Origin: CAYRFQ01 sp964423615
Lineage (GTDB): Bacteria > Planctomycetota > Planctomycetia > Gemmatales > Gemmataceae
NCBI GenBank assembly: GCA_964423615.1
Contig: CAYRFQ010000017.1
Span: 54,998-118,997, forward strand
Direction of reading: 5' to 3'
Length of the DNA: 64,000 nt
Of this stretch, positions 1 to 8,127 are shown in pieces (position 1 is the first letter of the stretch; the number at the start of each line of letters is the position of its first letter). The notes beneath the pieces were generated by a model. The model saw only the letters and a program-made list of their open reading frames with translations. It was not told the DNA's origin and did no database searches. Made by a program: the position numbers and the translations under genes.

Positions 1-1
1 C

Positions 2-1417
2 GCTGGCAAGCGAATCGCCATCGTAGAACCGACTGCGGGAGTGACTCGAGATCGAATGTCGTACCCTGTGCAAGGCGAAGAACGAATCTTTGACCTCGTC
101 GATACTGGTGGCATTGGGGTCCACGACATGGACGACCTCACCGAAGACATCGAGCGACAGATCGATCATGCGATCCACGAAGCCGACGTCATCGTGTATG
201 TCGTCGACGTGCGCGACGGCGTGACTCCACTCGACGAAATGGTGGCCGAACGACTGCGGCCTCTCCAGAAAAAAGTGATCTGTGTTGCCAACAAATGCGA
301 TTTTGAGGGTATCGAAACTCAAGCAACGGACTTTTTTCGGTTGGGATACGGATCACCTATTTGTGTGAGCGCTCAGGGGAATCGGAACAAGAAAGAGCTC
401 CTCAAGAAGATCGAAAACGACCTGCCCGATGGCCCTCTCGAAACGATCGAAGAACCTGTGTTGAAAGTGGCTATTGTGGGCCGACGAAACGTTGGCAAGA
501 GCACATTCATCAATCAACTCGCCCAGCAAGAGCGCGTCATCGTGAGCGAGATCGCCGGAACCACACGCGACAGCATCGACGTCCGCTTCGAGAAAGACGG
601 CAAGGTTATTATTGCGATCGATACTGCCGGTGTCCGACGGCGTGGTAGTATTGCGAACGATATCGAGTGGTACAGCATGGCTCGAGCCGAACGTTCGATT
701 CGTCGGGCCGACGTCGTCCTTCACTTTCACGACCCGCAAATGACCGTGAGTAAGGTGGACAAACAACTGGCCACTTACATTTTGGAAAACCACAAGCCAG
801 CGGTGTTCGTGGTCAACAAGTGGGACTTGATGAAGTCCCAACTGGTCACCGGGGAGTTTGCGGACTATCTCCAGAAAGTGTTTCCGAGTTTGAAGTTCGT
901 GCCGTTTGCGTTCATCACGGCCAAGAGCGGAAAAAACGTGCAAGCTGTTCTGGACCTTGCCCAAACGCTCCACAAGCAAGCGTCTTCGCGGGTCAGCACG
1001 GGAGACTTGAATCGGGTCCTTCGTGAGGCTCTGGAACAACGCGAACCACGTATCAAACACAATCGTCGGCCGAAGGTCTTCTTTGCAACTCAAGTGGCCA
1101 CCAACCCGCCGACGATCGTATTGTTCACGAACGGGCCGGAGTTGTTCGACAATACTTATCAGCGATATCTGCTCACTCAATTTCGCGAGAACCTGCCGTT
1201 TACCGAGGTTCCGATCAAGCTGGTTTTACGAAATCGCCACGGCGAGGTGTTCAAACATCCGGACGTCGATCCGGAAGTGCCTCTCGAGCATTTGACCGAC
1301 ACGACCGAGTTACATCCGGAAGTGCAAGCCCTTGATGAATCGAAAGAGCCACCGAAACGGCGTGCTCGAAAGAAACCAAAGGGGCAATCGAACTCTGGTT
1401 TGTGGACGGACGTGTGA
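2..1417 (+). CDS. der: Ribosome biogenesis GTPase Der (EngA), 5'-truncated by window edge
   Basis: Double Era-like GTPase that acts in 50S ribosomal subunit maturation. The frame is open from base 2, and the first P-loop lies outside the window, so about 20 N-terminal residues are missing. Visible in the first G domain are the switch region with DTGG and the NKCD guanine-specificity motif. The second G domain has its P-loop (GRRNVGKST) near residue 160, then DTAGV and NKWD. A KH-like C-terminal domain follows, ending in a basic tail (PPKRRARKKPKG) usual in the family. A GTG at base 41 is an internal valine codon and not the start. The two-G-domain architecture makes the assignment secure. Confidence 0.97.
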   Translation, partial: AGKRIAIVEPTAGVTRDRMSYPVQGEERIFDLVDTGGIGVHDMDDLTEDIERQIDHAIHEADVIVYVVDVRDGVTPLDEMVAERLRPLQKKVICVANKCDFEGIETQATDFFRLGYGSPICVSAQGNRNKKELLKKIENDLPDGPLETIEEPVLKVAIVGRRNVGKSTFINQLAQQERVIVSEIAGTTRDSIDVRFEKDGKVIIAIDTAGVRRRGSIANDIEWYSMARAERSIRRADVVLHFHDPQMTVSKVDKQLATYILENHKPAVFVVNKWDLMKSQLVTGEFADYLQKVFPSLKFVPFAFITAKSGKNVQAVLDLAQTLHKQASSRVSTGDLNRVLREALEQREPRIKHNRRPKVFFATQVATNPPTIVLFTNGPELFDNTYQRYLLTQFRENLPFTEVPIKLVLRNRHGEVFKHPDVDPEVPLEHLTDTTELHPEVQALDESKEPPKRRARKKPKGQSNSGLWTDV

Positions 1418-1582
1418 AGGCGAGATTTTCAAGGACGACAGCGACGTCGAGCTGCGCTGCGGATTCTTGTCTGTCGGAAATCGGGGTCGTCCTCTTGAGC
1501 CTGTTCCACGTTTCGCCACAATAAAAACGAGATAGACTGAGGGCATTTCAATTGCATTTCTCCCGGAAAGTCGAGGTGGATC

Positions 1583-2395
1583 TTGTTTTATATCGTTGGC
1601 ACCGTGCTTCTGATGGGACTGATTATCGGAGTGGTACTTGCCATCGGGACGTTGATCATTCAGAGCACGTTTTACACCGAACCGACGAGTGGAGTCCTCT
1701 GGCAAGCACCAGCGACGGCAGGAGGAATTACTGTATTCCTGTTGCTGTGGTGTTTTTTCAACGTGTGGGGTTCCGGGACGCGGCAAGACTATGTTCCCTA
1801 TCCGACGATCTTTGGCTTTCCAGCGAGCGTGGACTTGACGGAGGAGCCTCTTCCGGGTTTCTGGTCGGTCAAAGGGACCGGCTCCTCAAATCTCGTCCAA
1901 GATGAGAATGGCAAATGGGTTTACGCCGAAGGCTCGGGGGACACCCAAAAGACCAAATACGTTTTGAAAAAGAAGGTGGAAGTTTCGGGGAATTTGGTCA
2001 CGTCGTATTACGTGGAAGAAAACAATCCCTCACGTCCCTGGAATCCGGCCAAAGTTGTGGCGATCATCATCGAATACGAAGATCGAGAGATTCGCTTTCA
2101 ACGCACTGAAACGGACAGCGAGGATGCTTTCGCTTTTGTGAGTGACGACGGTTGGACCATGCGGATGTATCGCAATGGCGGAGCCACGACACCTTTTCGG
2201 TTTCCGACAGGGTTGTTTCTGGTGTGCCTTTTTCTCAACACTTTTCATTTGGGACTTTGGTTTACTGGGCTCTGGTTGGTTCTTCGGTTTCAGTGGTTTC
2301 ACGCCCTGTTGATATCGCTGGCGTTTTGGGTTCCGGTGACGTTGATTGCTCTGCCAGGGCTCCTTGGAGAAGCCGCCAAGTTGGGAGCAAGTTGA
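1583..2395 (+). CDS. Hypothetical membrane protein, 270 aa
   Basis: Unrecognised protein. A TTG start at 1583 is chosen because a GAGGTGG Shine-Dalgarno element lies just upstream (1573-1579). Two hydrophobic segments occupy residues about 1-27 and 45-62. A polar domain of about 130 residues follows, rich in charged residues and aromatic beta-strand-like stretches. Two more hydrophobic helices lie near residues 205-262. The topology therefore looks like a soluble domain held between two membrane hairpins. It follows der by 165 bases on the same strand, but nothing links it to ribosome biogenesis. No catalytic motif is visible and no function is proposed. Confidence 0.7.
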   Translation: MFYIVGTVLLMGLIIGVVLAIGTLIIQSTFYTEPTSGVLWQAPATAGGITVFLLLWCFFNVWGSGTRQDYVPYPTIFGFPASVDLTEEPLPGFWSVKGTGSSNLVQDENGKWVYAEGSGDTQKTKYVLKKKVEVSGNLVTSYYVEENNPSRPWNPAKVVAIIIEYEDREIRFQRTETDSEDAFAFVSDDGWTMRMYRNGGATTPFRFPTGLFLVCLFLNTFHLGLWFTGLWLVLRFQWFHALLISLAFWVPVTLIALPGLLGEAAKLGAS

Positions 2396-2456
2396 AAAGC
2401 TAGGTTGGGTGAGAGGCGAAAGTAGGAATTGTTGGAGAGGAGTGGTAGGGAGAATC

Positions 2457-2488
2457 AAAAACGAACTTGAGAACTCTCAAGCTCGTTT
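2457..2488 (-). terminator. Rho-independent terminator downstream of tRNA-His
   Basis: Read on the minus strand, a stem of about 12 bp (AACGAGCTTGAG pairing with CTCAAGTTCGTT, one G-T pair) with a short loop is followed by five T. It lies directly 3' of the tRNA-His gene, as expected for a single-tRNA transcription unit. Confidence 0.75.
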
Positions 2489-2495
2489 GGAAACG

Positions 2496-2570
2496 GGTGG
2501 CTGACCGGATTCGAACCGGCGACATCCAGAACCACAATCTGGCGCTCTAACCGACTGAGCTACAGCCACC
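2496..2570 (-). tRNA. tRNA-His (anticodon GTG)
   Basis: Complete cloverleaf on the minus strand. The D-arm (AGCTCAGTCGGTTAGAGC), anticodon loop with GTG and T-arm GGTTCGAATCC are all present. The acceptor stem starts with an extra G that pairs with a C discriminator, the G-1:C73 pair that is the identity hallmark of tRNA-His. CCA is not encoded. Confidence 0.96.
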
Positions 2571-2585
2571 AACGATACAAAATGC

Positions 2586-2946
2586 ATAGTAACTAATCGG
2601 CACAAAAAGGCAAGTGGTCTCATCTGCCTTTCTCTAGACAATCGAACTATCCCAAAGGTTCTCTTTGTTTTTCATGACCTGTGCACTGTTCAGATTCGTT
2701 AACGTTGTTAACGCAAGCGTACACTCTCGGAACAGTCAGAATTATGATTTCTGGAAAAAGACATCGTGAAAATCATGCAATTCCACACAGTTTGTCTGTT
2801 TCATCCCATGGGGAAAATAGTCTGATTCCGGCATAAGAGTTGCCCGATAACACAACTGCTGCAACAGCAAGACAAGAAGGCCCGGCTCATTCTTTGGAGC
2901 ATGGGCGCCGTGGTGGGTTCCATTGGGTTGAAAAGGGGATAGAGTC
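2586..2946. other. Intergenic region with a GTTAAC inverted repeat
   Basis: No gene seen. Bases 2698-2712 hold two GTTAAC palindromes separated by GTT, which together form a larger inverted repeat. It could be an operator or a promoter element for the small gene that starts at 2947. Nothing else stands out. Confidence 0.4.
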
Positions 2947-3132
2947 ATGGAGTTTCGTTGGGCAGCAGCAATTGCGTTATGGACTTTGCTTTCCGGACCA
3001 ATCTTCTACTCGCCAAGCGGCCTTCCTGAATCCGCCACTGGAAGCGACCAAGCGAACGTTGGCGAACAGACTCAGCCCATCAAGATCGAGGTCACTCCGA
3101 GGGCGCCTTTTCCTGAAGGCACCAAACGGTAA
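2947..3132 (+). CDS. Possible small secreted protein, 61 aa
   Basis: Short open frame starting with ATG. The upstream GGGGATAG is a usable ribosome binding site. The first 22 residues are hydrophobic (AAAIALWTLLSGPIF) and resemble a signal peptide; the rest is short, polar and proline-rich. A perfect hairpin at 3191-3216 with a T-rich flank lies 60 bases downstream. No homology is recognised, and such a short frame may be fortuitous. Confidence 0.35.
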   Translation: MEFRWAAAIALWTLLSGPIFYSPSGLPESATGSDQANVGEQTQPIKIEVTPRAPFPEGTKR

Positions 3133-3190
3133 CAAGAGGCTGCCACTCGAGCTGCCTTCTTTCTTCAACAGATTCACGTTCCAGGAAGTC

Positions 3191-3225
3191 CAGAACCACG
3201 CAGCTTGCGTGGTTCTTATTGTTTC
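3191..3225 (+). terminator. Hairpin, possible terminator between converging genes
   Basis: AGAACCACG pairs with CGTGGTTCT around a short loop, followed on the plus strand by the T-rich TTATTGTTT. It lies between the end of the small plus-strand frame and the end of the minus-strand anti-sigma-like gene and could serve either. Only the plus side has a T-rich tract. Confidence 0.5.
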
Positions 3226-3281
3226 GCTGGTGAGCTTCGAGGAAAATCCGAGAAGTGGTTCGGCGGGTGAGAATCCATTCT

Positions 3282-4469
3282 TTAGACACTGACGTCGTGT
3301 AGAACAAAGACGATTTGTTTGGTTCCTGGACGACCTGGAAGGCGCGAACGCAGGAAGCGCCTAATGGTTGATTTCGCCGAGTTCTCATCGGAGGAGTTGG
3401 CGGCGAGCATGATGGCCAATCGTTGTGGTCGTTTTTTCTCGTTAGGCTTAGTGGGAAGTGGTTCGAGTTCTTCGGCGTCGACACTAAGAAGTTTAGCCAC
3501 TTTCGCTCGGTCTTCCTTCTGGGATTTCGTTAGCTGGATGATTCTTACGGGACTCTCATCGCTTCCGCGGTTCTCGCCGAGCGTTTCGAAAATCTTATTG
3601 AGTTCTTTGTCGAACACGTTTTCAAGAAAAACGACGTAGGATTGTCTTTGCTTTGGTTCGACAGGCTTCTTTCGCTTACTTTTGCTCGGCAGAGCCGTAA
3701 GTAACTGAATTTTAAGAGGTTTGAGTGCCTTTTTGAGCCGAGCAATGGTCTTGGCCTGATCCCAACATTGGACATCGAACTGGAAAGCGTCATGCTTTTG
3801 CAGTTGGGCTTGAAGTTTAGGCCAAGTCTTGAGTCGCTGGTAGTCAGCTCCGGCGAACTCCAACAAGATGTCATTGTCGGGTTGGCTTTGTTTAATCGGA
3901 ATCCTTTTTTTTAGAGGCTTTTTTTGAGGCTTGTTCTCTCGGTCGACCATTTGGTCTTTGGGCTGAAACTTCTCATTGTTCGAGGCGAAATAGGAAAAAG
4001 AGGTGATGACGACGGCTAGAAACATCACCAAAGCAACGACCCAGGCTGCCCAGTTCAATTGACCATGAGACGCTCGTGCCAAGAGTCTTTTGCCGGGAAA
4101 GCTGACAGGGAGTTCCTCCAACGACTCCGCAGGTACGGTCGGAGGAGACGGGTTGGGAGGAATCGTTGTAACAGTCGTTGGGACTGTTTCGGGCCCCGAT
4201 GTTGTTGTTGGAGCGCTTGGCAGTGCCGGGAACGTCCCGGTATCGAGTCCTTGTTCGACGATGGTGTTGACGATCCGTTCGGAAAAGTCTGTTGGGAGTG
4301 TGTCGGGTGAGAGTGCTGTCAAACGTCTGGAGTCACTTTCCAGTTTTTTGACGAACATCCTCGCTCGGCGAGAGGATCCCAGCAACGACTCCGCTTGGCG
4401 GAGTTCCTGAGGAGATAACTCTCCATCGACGTAAGCCGTCAACAATTCTTTGTGTTCGTCCGATAGCAT
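3282..4469 (-). CDS. Membrane anti-sigma-factor-like protein without zinc motif
   Basis: A 395-residue protein encoded directly downstream of an ECF sigma gene and on the same strand. The start at 4469 is chosen because the frame there begins MLSDEHKELLTAYVDGELSP, typical of planctomycete anti-sigma proteins; the frame is open further upstream without matching residues. Residues 1-75 resemble the sigma-binding N-terminus (helical, 'YVDGELSPQE'). Residues 80-120 form a Pro/Thr-rich linker. One transmembrane helix spans residues about 139-161. A basic periplasmic region of about 230 residues follows. The HxxxCxxC zinc motif of ZAS proteins is absent. Its role as the anti-sigma partner is inferred from position and topology. 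Confidence 0.75.
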   Translation of the reverse strand: MLSDEHKELLTAYVDGELSPQELRQAESLLGSSRRARMFVKKLESDSRRLTALSPDTLPTDFSERIVNTIVEQGLDTGTFPALPSAPTTTSGPETVPTTVTTIPPNPSPPTVPAESLEELPVSFPGKRLLARASHGQLNWAAWVVALVMFLAVVITSFSYFASNNEKFQPKDQMVDRENKPQKKPLKKRIPIKQSQPDNDILLEFAGADYQRLKTWPKLQAQLQKHDAFQFDVQCWDQAKTIARLKKALKPLKIQLLTALPSKSKRKKPVEPKQRQSYVVFLENVFDKELNKIFETLGENRGSDESPVRIIQLTKSQKEDRAKVAKLLSVDAEELEPLPTKPNEKKRPQRLAIMLAANSSDENSAKSTIRRFLRSRLPGRPGTKQIVFVLHDVSV

Positions 4470-4627
4470 GGCAGCACGCAACACTTTCCCGAAACAACGG
4501 ATGTCCTTGCTGGTTGACAAAATAGAAACTTGATTCCACCTACCTTCATCAGCAAGTGCGTGATGAAATTCGTGAAGGCAGGCGGACACATATTCGAAGC
4601 CAAAACAAACCAGACGGTTTGGCTCCT

Positions 4628-5239
4628 TCAACCGGTCTCATCTTCTCCATTGTTAGCCTCGTTAGTCTCGTCGTCACTGGATTCTTCGCCTTGGAGGAGT
4701 TCGCGAAGCTCCAAACGGGCACGATGGAGTCGGCTGCGGATGGTCCCAATCGGGACTTCCAAGAGTTCGGCCATTTCTTCGTATTTGTGGCCTTCGATGT
4801 CTTTCAACACAAGCACCGTACGATGCTCCGGTGAAAGCCGAGCGAGGGCGTTCCTTAGCGATTGCTCTTCTTCGGCCATTTCGAGAGCGTGGCCGGGTCG
4901 ACTGCTTTCGGAGGAGTCGAGAGGATCTATCAATTGCCCGGAATCGGGATGTCCGTCAATACTGATCATTGATTTCTGCTTGCGTTTCAAGCTAATCGCA
5001 GTATTGATGGCAATGCGGTAAATCCAGGTAAAAAAAAGCGAGTCACCTTTGAAACTAGCGAGCGATTGATAAGCGTGAAGGAAAGCTTCTTGCACGACAT
5101 CCTGAGCGTCTTCAGAGTTGCCGATCATTCGCAAGACGGTGTTGTACAACCGGTTTTGGTATCGATGAACCAGCTCACCGAAGGCAGCCGGGCGACCCTC
5201 AAGGCATTCGGTGATTAGAGTGCGGTCATCAACGCTCAC
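4628..5239 (-). CDS. ECF-type RNA polymerase sigma factor (SigE-like)
   Basis: About 203 residues. Region 2 is visible as 'AFGELVHRYQNRLYNTVLRM' followed by EDAQDVVQEAFL and a 'FFTWIYRIAINTA' segment. Region 4 has the helix-turn-helix 'YEEMAELLEVPIGTIRSRLH'. The GTG at 5239 gives a normal N-terminus (MSVDDRTLITECLEG); a GTG four codons upstream (5251) and a TTG at 5341 are alternatives, none with a strong Shine-Dalgarno. The next gene on the same strand, about 160 bases downstream, is its probable anti-sigma factor. The acidic C-terminal tail (SSDDETNEANNGEDE) is unusual. The regulon cannot be told from the sequence. Confidence 0.93.
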   Translation of the reverse strand: MSVDDRTLITECLEGRPAAFGELVHRYQNRLYNTVLRMIGNSEDAQDVVQEAFLHAYQSLASFKGDSLFFTWIYRIAINTAISLKRKQKSMISIDGHPDSGQLIDPLDSSESSRPGHALEMAEEEQSLRNALARLSPEHRTVLVLKDIEGHKYEEMAELLEVPIGTIRSRLHRARLELRELLQGEESSDDETNEANNGEDETG

Positions 5240-5496
5240 AGTTACTCTCACACTAAATTTGGACGGACCGCCGATATCCACGGTTCCGGAAAACGAAAAA
5301 CTTTGTGGGTCTGTATAGACCTGGGAGAGAAGAGCACCCAATCCGTCTTATTGTTGTTGTCTGGATTCGGTTCTTCGAGGGAAAATCCTTGGTTCCAACA
5401 AGGTAAGAGGAGTTACCAGTCCCTTTCCTTTATACACTAGCCAGGACCAGTAAGAAAAAATCTTTCCGAGGAATTCGGATCATTCGGAGAATCGTC

Positions 5497-6195
5497 GTGG
5501 AGCATCACAGCGAACGAACGAGTCCTGCAAGCGGTTTCGGAGTCATTTGGGACCTCGACGGGACGTTGGTTGACACAGGGGAACTGCACTTCGAGGCGTG
5601 GGTAAAGCTAGCAAGCAGCCGGGGCTGGCCTTTCACACGCGAGGATTTTGCAGCGACGTTTGGACGTCGCAACCCAGAAATTATACGGCAACTGTTTGGA
5701 CAGGACTTTGACGATCAGGAAATTCATCAAATCGGCGAAGAAAAGGAAGAACTCTATCGGGCCGAGGCTTCGAATGGAGTTGCCTTGCTTCCCGGAGTGA
5801 GTCACGTCCTTCCAGAACTCCGACGGGCAGGCTTTCGGCAAATCGTGGGATCGAGCGCACCCCGAAAGAACATCGAATTGTTACTGAAAATTACTGGTGC
5901 AGGCGAATGTCTCACGGATTTCGTCGGTAGTGAGGACACCGACCGAGGAAAGCCAGACCCGCAAGTGTTTCTTCAGGCTGCCGAGCGAATCGCCATCGGA
6001 CCGGAGAAGTGCATCGTCGTCGAAGATGCCGTGGCCGGAGTGGAGGCCGCCAAGGCCGGAGGCATGAAGGCCATCGCCGTCACCTTTGTTGGGCACCACA
6101 GCGAAGATAGCCTCCGCCGAGCCGGAGCCGACCTGGTCGTTCCGACGTTAGAAGAATTGACTGTAGCGAAATGTTTGGAACTCCTTGGAGTTTGA
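5497..6195 (+). CDS. HAD-superfamily phosphatase, beta-phosphoglucomutase type
   Basis: A 232-residue HAD hydrolase starting at GTG 5497, with GGAG about 10 bases upstream. Motif I is WDLDGTLVDT near residue 18 (Asp nucleophile and acid/base Asp). A helical cap domain follows. Motif II is GSSAPR, motif III lysine lies in GKPDPQ, and motif IV is VVEDAVAGVEAAKAGG. This motif set is that of the beta-phosphoglucomutase/phosphoglycolate phosphatase subfamily. The substrate cannot be told. It stands alone between the sigma-factor locus and the Rpn locus. Confidence 0.9.
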   Translation: MEHHSERTSPASGFGVIWDLDGTLVDTGELHFEAWVKLASSRGWPFTREDFAATFGRRNPEIIRQLFGQDFDDQEIHQIGEEKEELYRAEASNGVALLPGVSHVLPELRRAGFRQIVGSSAPRKNIELLLKITGAGECLTDFVGSEDTDRGKPDPQVFLQAAERIAIGPEKCIVVEDAVAGVEAAKAGGMKAIAVTFVGHHSEDSLRRAGADLVVPTLEELTVAKCLELLGV

Positions 6196-6298
6196 GGTCG
6201 TTGGTCGTCGGATTTGTTTCGAGCGGGACAAGGACGAAATGACATTTGGGATTTTTTGGAGCGAGTGAAGAGCGGTACGAATGGAATGATGACTCGCC

Positions 6299-7420
6299 AT
6301 GAATCTCTCCGAACCGGTTCGTGATTACGCTGATCAAACGATCCGTGCGACTCTTCAACACCCGGAGCATCTCCGAGCTGTTCTCGAGCACACTGTTCCT
6401 GATTTGGCTGCCAACTTCCAGGTCGATGAAGCGACTCTACTGGGGCGGGACTTCTTCACTGAGGATTGGAGAGGCCGCGAAGCCGATTTGCCGTTCGAAA
6501 TTCCCTACCGGTCGGGCAACCAGTCCCAGAAGACTTTGGTCGTTGTGCTCATCGAACACCAGAGTCAGACAGACCAATTCATGCCCTTACGAATGTTGTA
6601 CTTCGCCATCGTGTACTGGGACAAGTGTTGGCGAGAATGGGCCGGGCAGCCCGCGCCCAGAGACAAATTTTTATTACCGCCAGTTTTGCCGATCGTTTTC
6701 TACACAGCCGATCGAGAGTGGGGAAGTTCTCGAACGATTGTAGATCTCCTCGGTCCACCGAATGAATTGCACCGATTTGCTCCGGAGTGGGAGCCGATCT
6801 TCTGGAATCTATCGAATGAGACTCCTGACGGGCTATTAAATTCAGAGAATCCGTGGCTACAATGTATGGCGGTCATTCGATCCCGTGACGAAGCGTTCGA
6901 AGAATTCCGGCGAATCTTTTTGAAGATGCTCGAGAAGATGCAGGCGCTCTTGTCAGTCGATCGGCCTCGTGGAGCCGAGTTGCTCCAAATGGCTTTGACG
7001 TGGACATCGGCCAGTCGTATCGACCAAGAACGTCAGGAACTCAGCGAGCAAGTCCAACAAGCGAAATTCGAGGCGGCATTTACAGAGGATGTCAAAGATA
7101 TGGCAACAAAAGCAGCAATGACTCTGGCTGAGATAGTCGCTCAAGAGACTACCGAGAGGGTCACCAAAGAAGTCACCGAGAAAGTTACCAAAGCAGTTAG
7201 TCAAGCAGTAACATTACGCAACAAAAAAGAGTCGATCAAGGAGGCACTGGAGACTCGATTCGGGCCATTGGACACGCAGATCACCGAGCAGATTGACCGA
7301 ATTGAGGATGTTGTACAACTGAGGGATTTATTCCGCCAAGCCGTGACAATCGAAACCCTCGAAAACCTCAAGTTTCCGCAAGACCCACCGGGTGAGGGAA
7401 AAGCAGAAGACGAGAGTTGA
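6299..7420 (+). CDS. Rpn family PD-(D/E)XK nuclease (YhgA-like)
   Basis: A 373-residue protein of the recombination-promoting nuclease/transposase_31 family. The N-terminal domain has the nuclease core: Asp63 in EADLPFEI, then a hydrophobic strand leading to Glu86-His87-Gln88 (VLIEHQSQ), the D...ExQ form of the PD-(D/E)XK site seen in Rpn proteins. A central domain (residues about 120-230) follows. The C-terminal third is a charged coiled coil (SRIDQERQELSEQ, TTERVTKEVTEKVTKAV) ending in a short helical domain. Rpn proteins are DNA nucleases, and in E. coli their C-terminal part is also made separately as an inhibitor. The 438 bases from 6991 are tandemly duplicated just downstream, producing a tail-only gene. 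Confidence 0.88.
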   Translation: MNLSEPVRDYADQTIRATLQHPEHLRAVLEHTVPDLAANFQVDEATLLGRDFFTEDWRGREADLPFEIPYRSGNQSQKTLVVVLIEHQSQTDQFMPLRMLYFAIVYWDKCWREWAGQPAPRDKFLLPPVLPIVFYTADREWGSSRTIVDLLGPPNELHRFAPEWEPIFWNLSNETPDGLLNSENPWLQCMAVIRSRDEAFEEFRRIFLKMLEKMQALLSVDRPRGAELLQMALTWTSASRIDQERQELSEQVQQAKFEAAFTEDVKDMATKAAMTLAEIVAQETTERVTKEVTEKVTKAVSQAVTLRNKKESIKEALETRFGPLDTQITEQIDRIEDVVQLRDLFRQAVTIETLENLKFPQDPPGEGKAEDES

Positions 7421-7866
7421 TAGGGAGAGGCTTTGACGTGGACATCGGCCAGTCGTATCGACCAAGAACGTCAGGAACTCAGCGAGCAAGTCCAACAAGC
7501 GAAATTCGAGGCGGCATTTACAGAGGATGTCAAAGATATGGCAACAAAAGCAGCAATGACTCTGGCTGAGATAGTCGCTCAAGAGACTACCGAGAGGATC
7601 ACCAAAGAAGTCACCGAGAAAGTTACCAAAGCAGTTAGTCAAGAAGTAACATTACGTAACAAAAAAGAGTCGATCAAGGAGGCACTGGAGGCTCGATTCG
7701 GGCCATTGGACACGCAGATCACCGAACAGATTGACCGAATTGAGGATGTGGTAAAATTGAGGGATTTATTCCGCCAAGCCGTGACAATCGAAACCCTCGA
7801 AGGTCTTCGATTTCCGGACAACCCACCTGGTGAAGAGAAGGAAAACAGCCAGACTTGATCGCCTTG
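6991..7866 (+). repeat. Tandem duplication of 438 bp (Rpn tail)
   Basis: Unit 1 is 6991-7428 and unit 2 is 7429-7866. The units are almost identical over the first 300 bases, with scattered substitutions. They diverge more strongly in the last 80 bases, which encode the C-terminal residues. The junction places AGGGAGAGG just in front of unit 2, a Shine-Dalgarno sequence that unit 1 lacks. Confidence 0.93.
7433..7858 (+). CDS. Stand-alone Rpn C-terminal tail, possible antitoxin
   Basis: A 141-residue frame from TTG 7433, with GGGAG five bases upstream. It encodes only the coiled-coil and terminal domain of the Rpn protein upstream, with no nuclease core. The first 90 or so residues are nearly identical to the parent; the end differs (GLRFPDNPPGEEKENSQT against NLKFPQDPPGEGKAEDES). 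An internal ATG at 7538 (MATKAAMTLAEI) is an alternative start. Of the family it is known that RpnS, the internally translated C-terminal fragment, blocks toxicity of the full-length protein. The inference is that this duplicate is a separate inhibitor gene. It could instead be a non-functional duplication remnant, but the frame is intact. Confidence 0.65.
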   Translation: MTWTSASRIDQERQELSEQVQQAKFEAAFTEDVKDMATKAAMTLAEIVAQETTERITKEVTEKVTKAVSQEVTLRNKKESIKEALEARFGPLDTQITEQIDRIEDVVKLRDLFRQAVTIETLEGLRFPDNPPGEEKENSQT

Positions 7867-7925
7867 AGAAACTTGTGGCTTGAGCGATACGAATGATTCG
7901 TTCCTTCTCATCTACGTTCATCTTG

Positions 7926-8066
7926 AAATCGTAAGTGTTTGTGAGGCTAAAGCGCCTCTGGAGACAGGAGCCCTTTCCTTCCGGTTCCGATGTGTATCTC
8001 GCTTCGGTCGCTCTGATTCGCGCTTCGCTCGGGTTTGGGGCCTTCTCCCCGCGAGCGGGACCCAGG
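7926..8066 (+). repeat. Dispersed repeat, diverged copy C
   Basis: Contains CTTCGCTCGGGTTTGGGGCC and CTTCTCCCCGCGAGC preceded by TTCCGGTTCCG, matching the order of motifs in the copies at 15181 and 63776. Non-coding; it lies between the Rpn tail gene and the SUMF1-like gene. Confidence 0.6.
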
Positions 8067-8127
8067 ATTTTGATAACGAAGAACTTGTGCTTAACACGAG
8101 CGTGAAACACTCTAAATGGAGACGCTG

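Noticed and set aside
353..1180. Long minus-strand open frame of 275 codons opposite der
   Set aside because: It lies wholly antisense to the conserved der gene and its residues mirror der codons; no family features.
6299..7866. Active transposon (family sometimes annotated as transposase_31)
   Set aside because: No terminal inverted repeats or target duplications are visible; Rpn proteins are nucleases without a shown DNA-transposon end structure.
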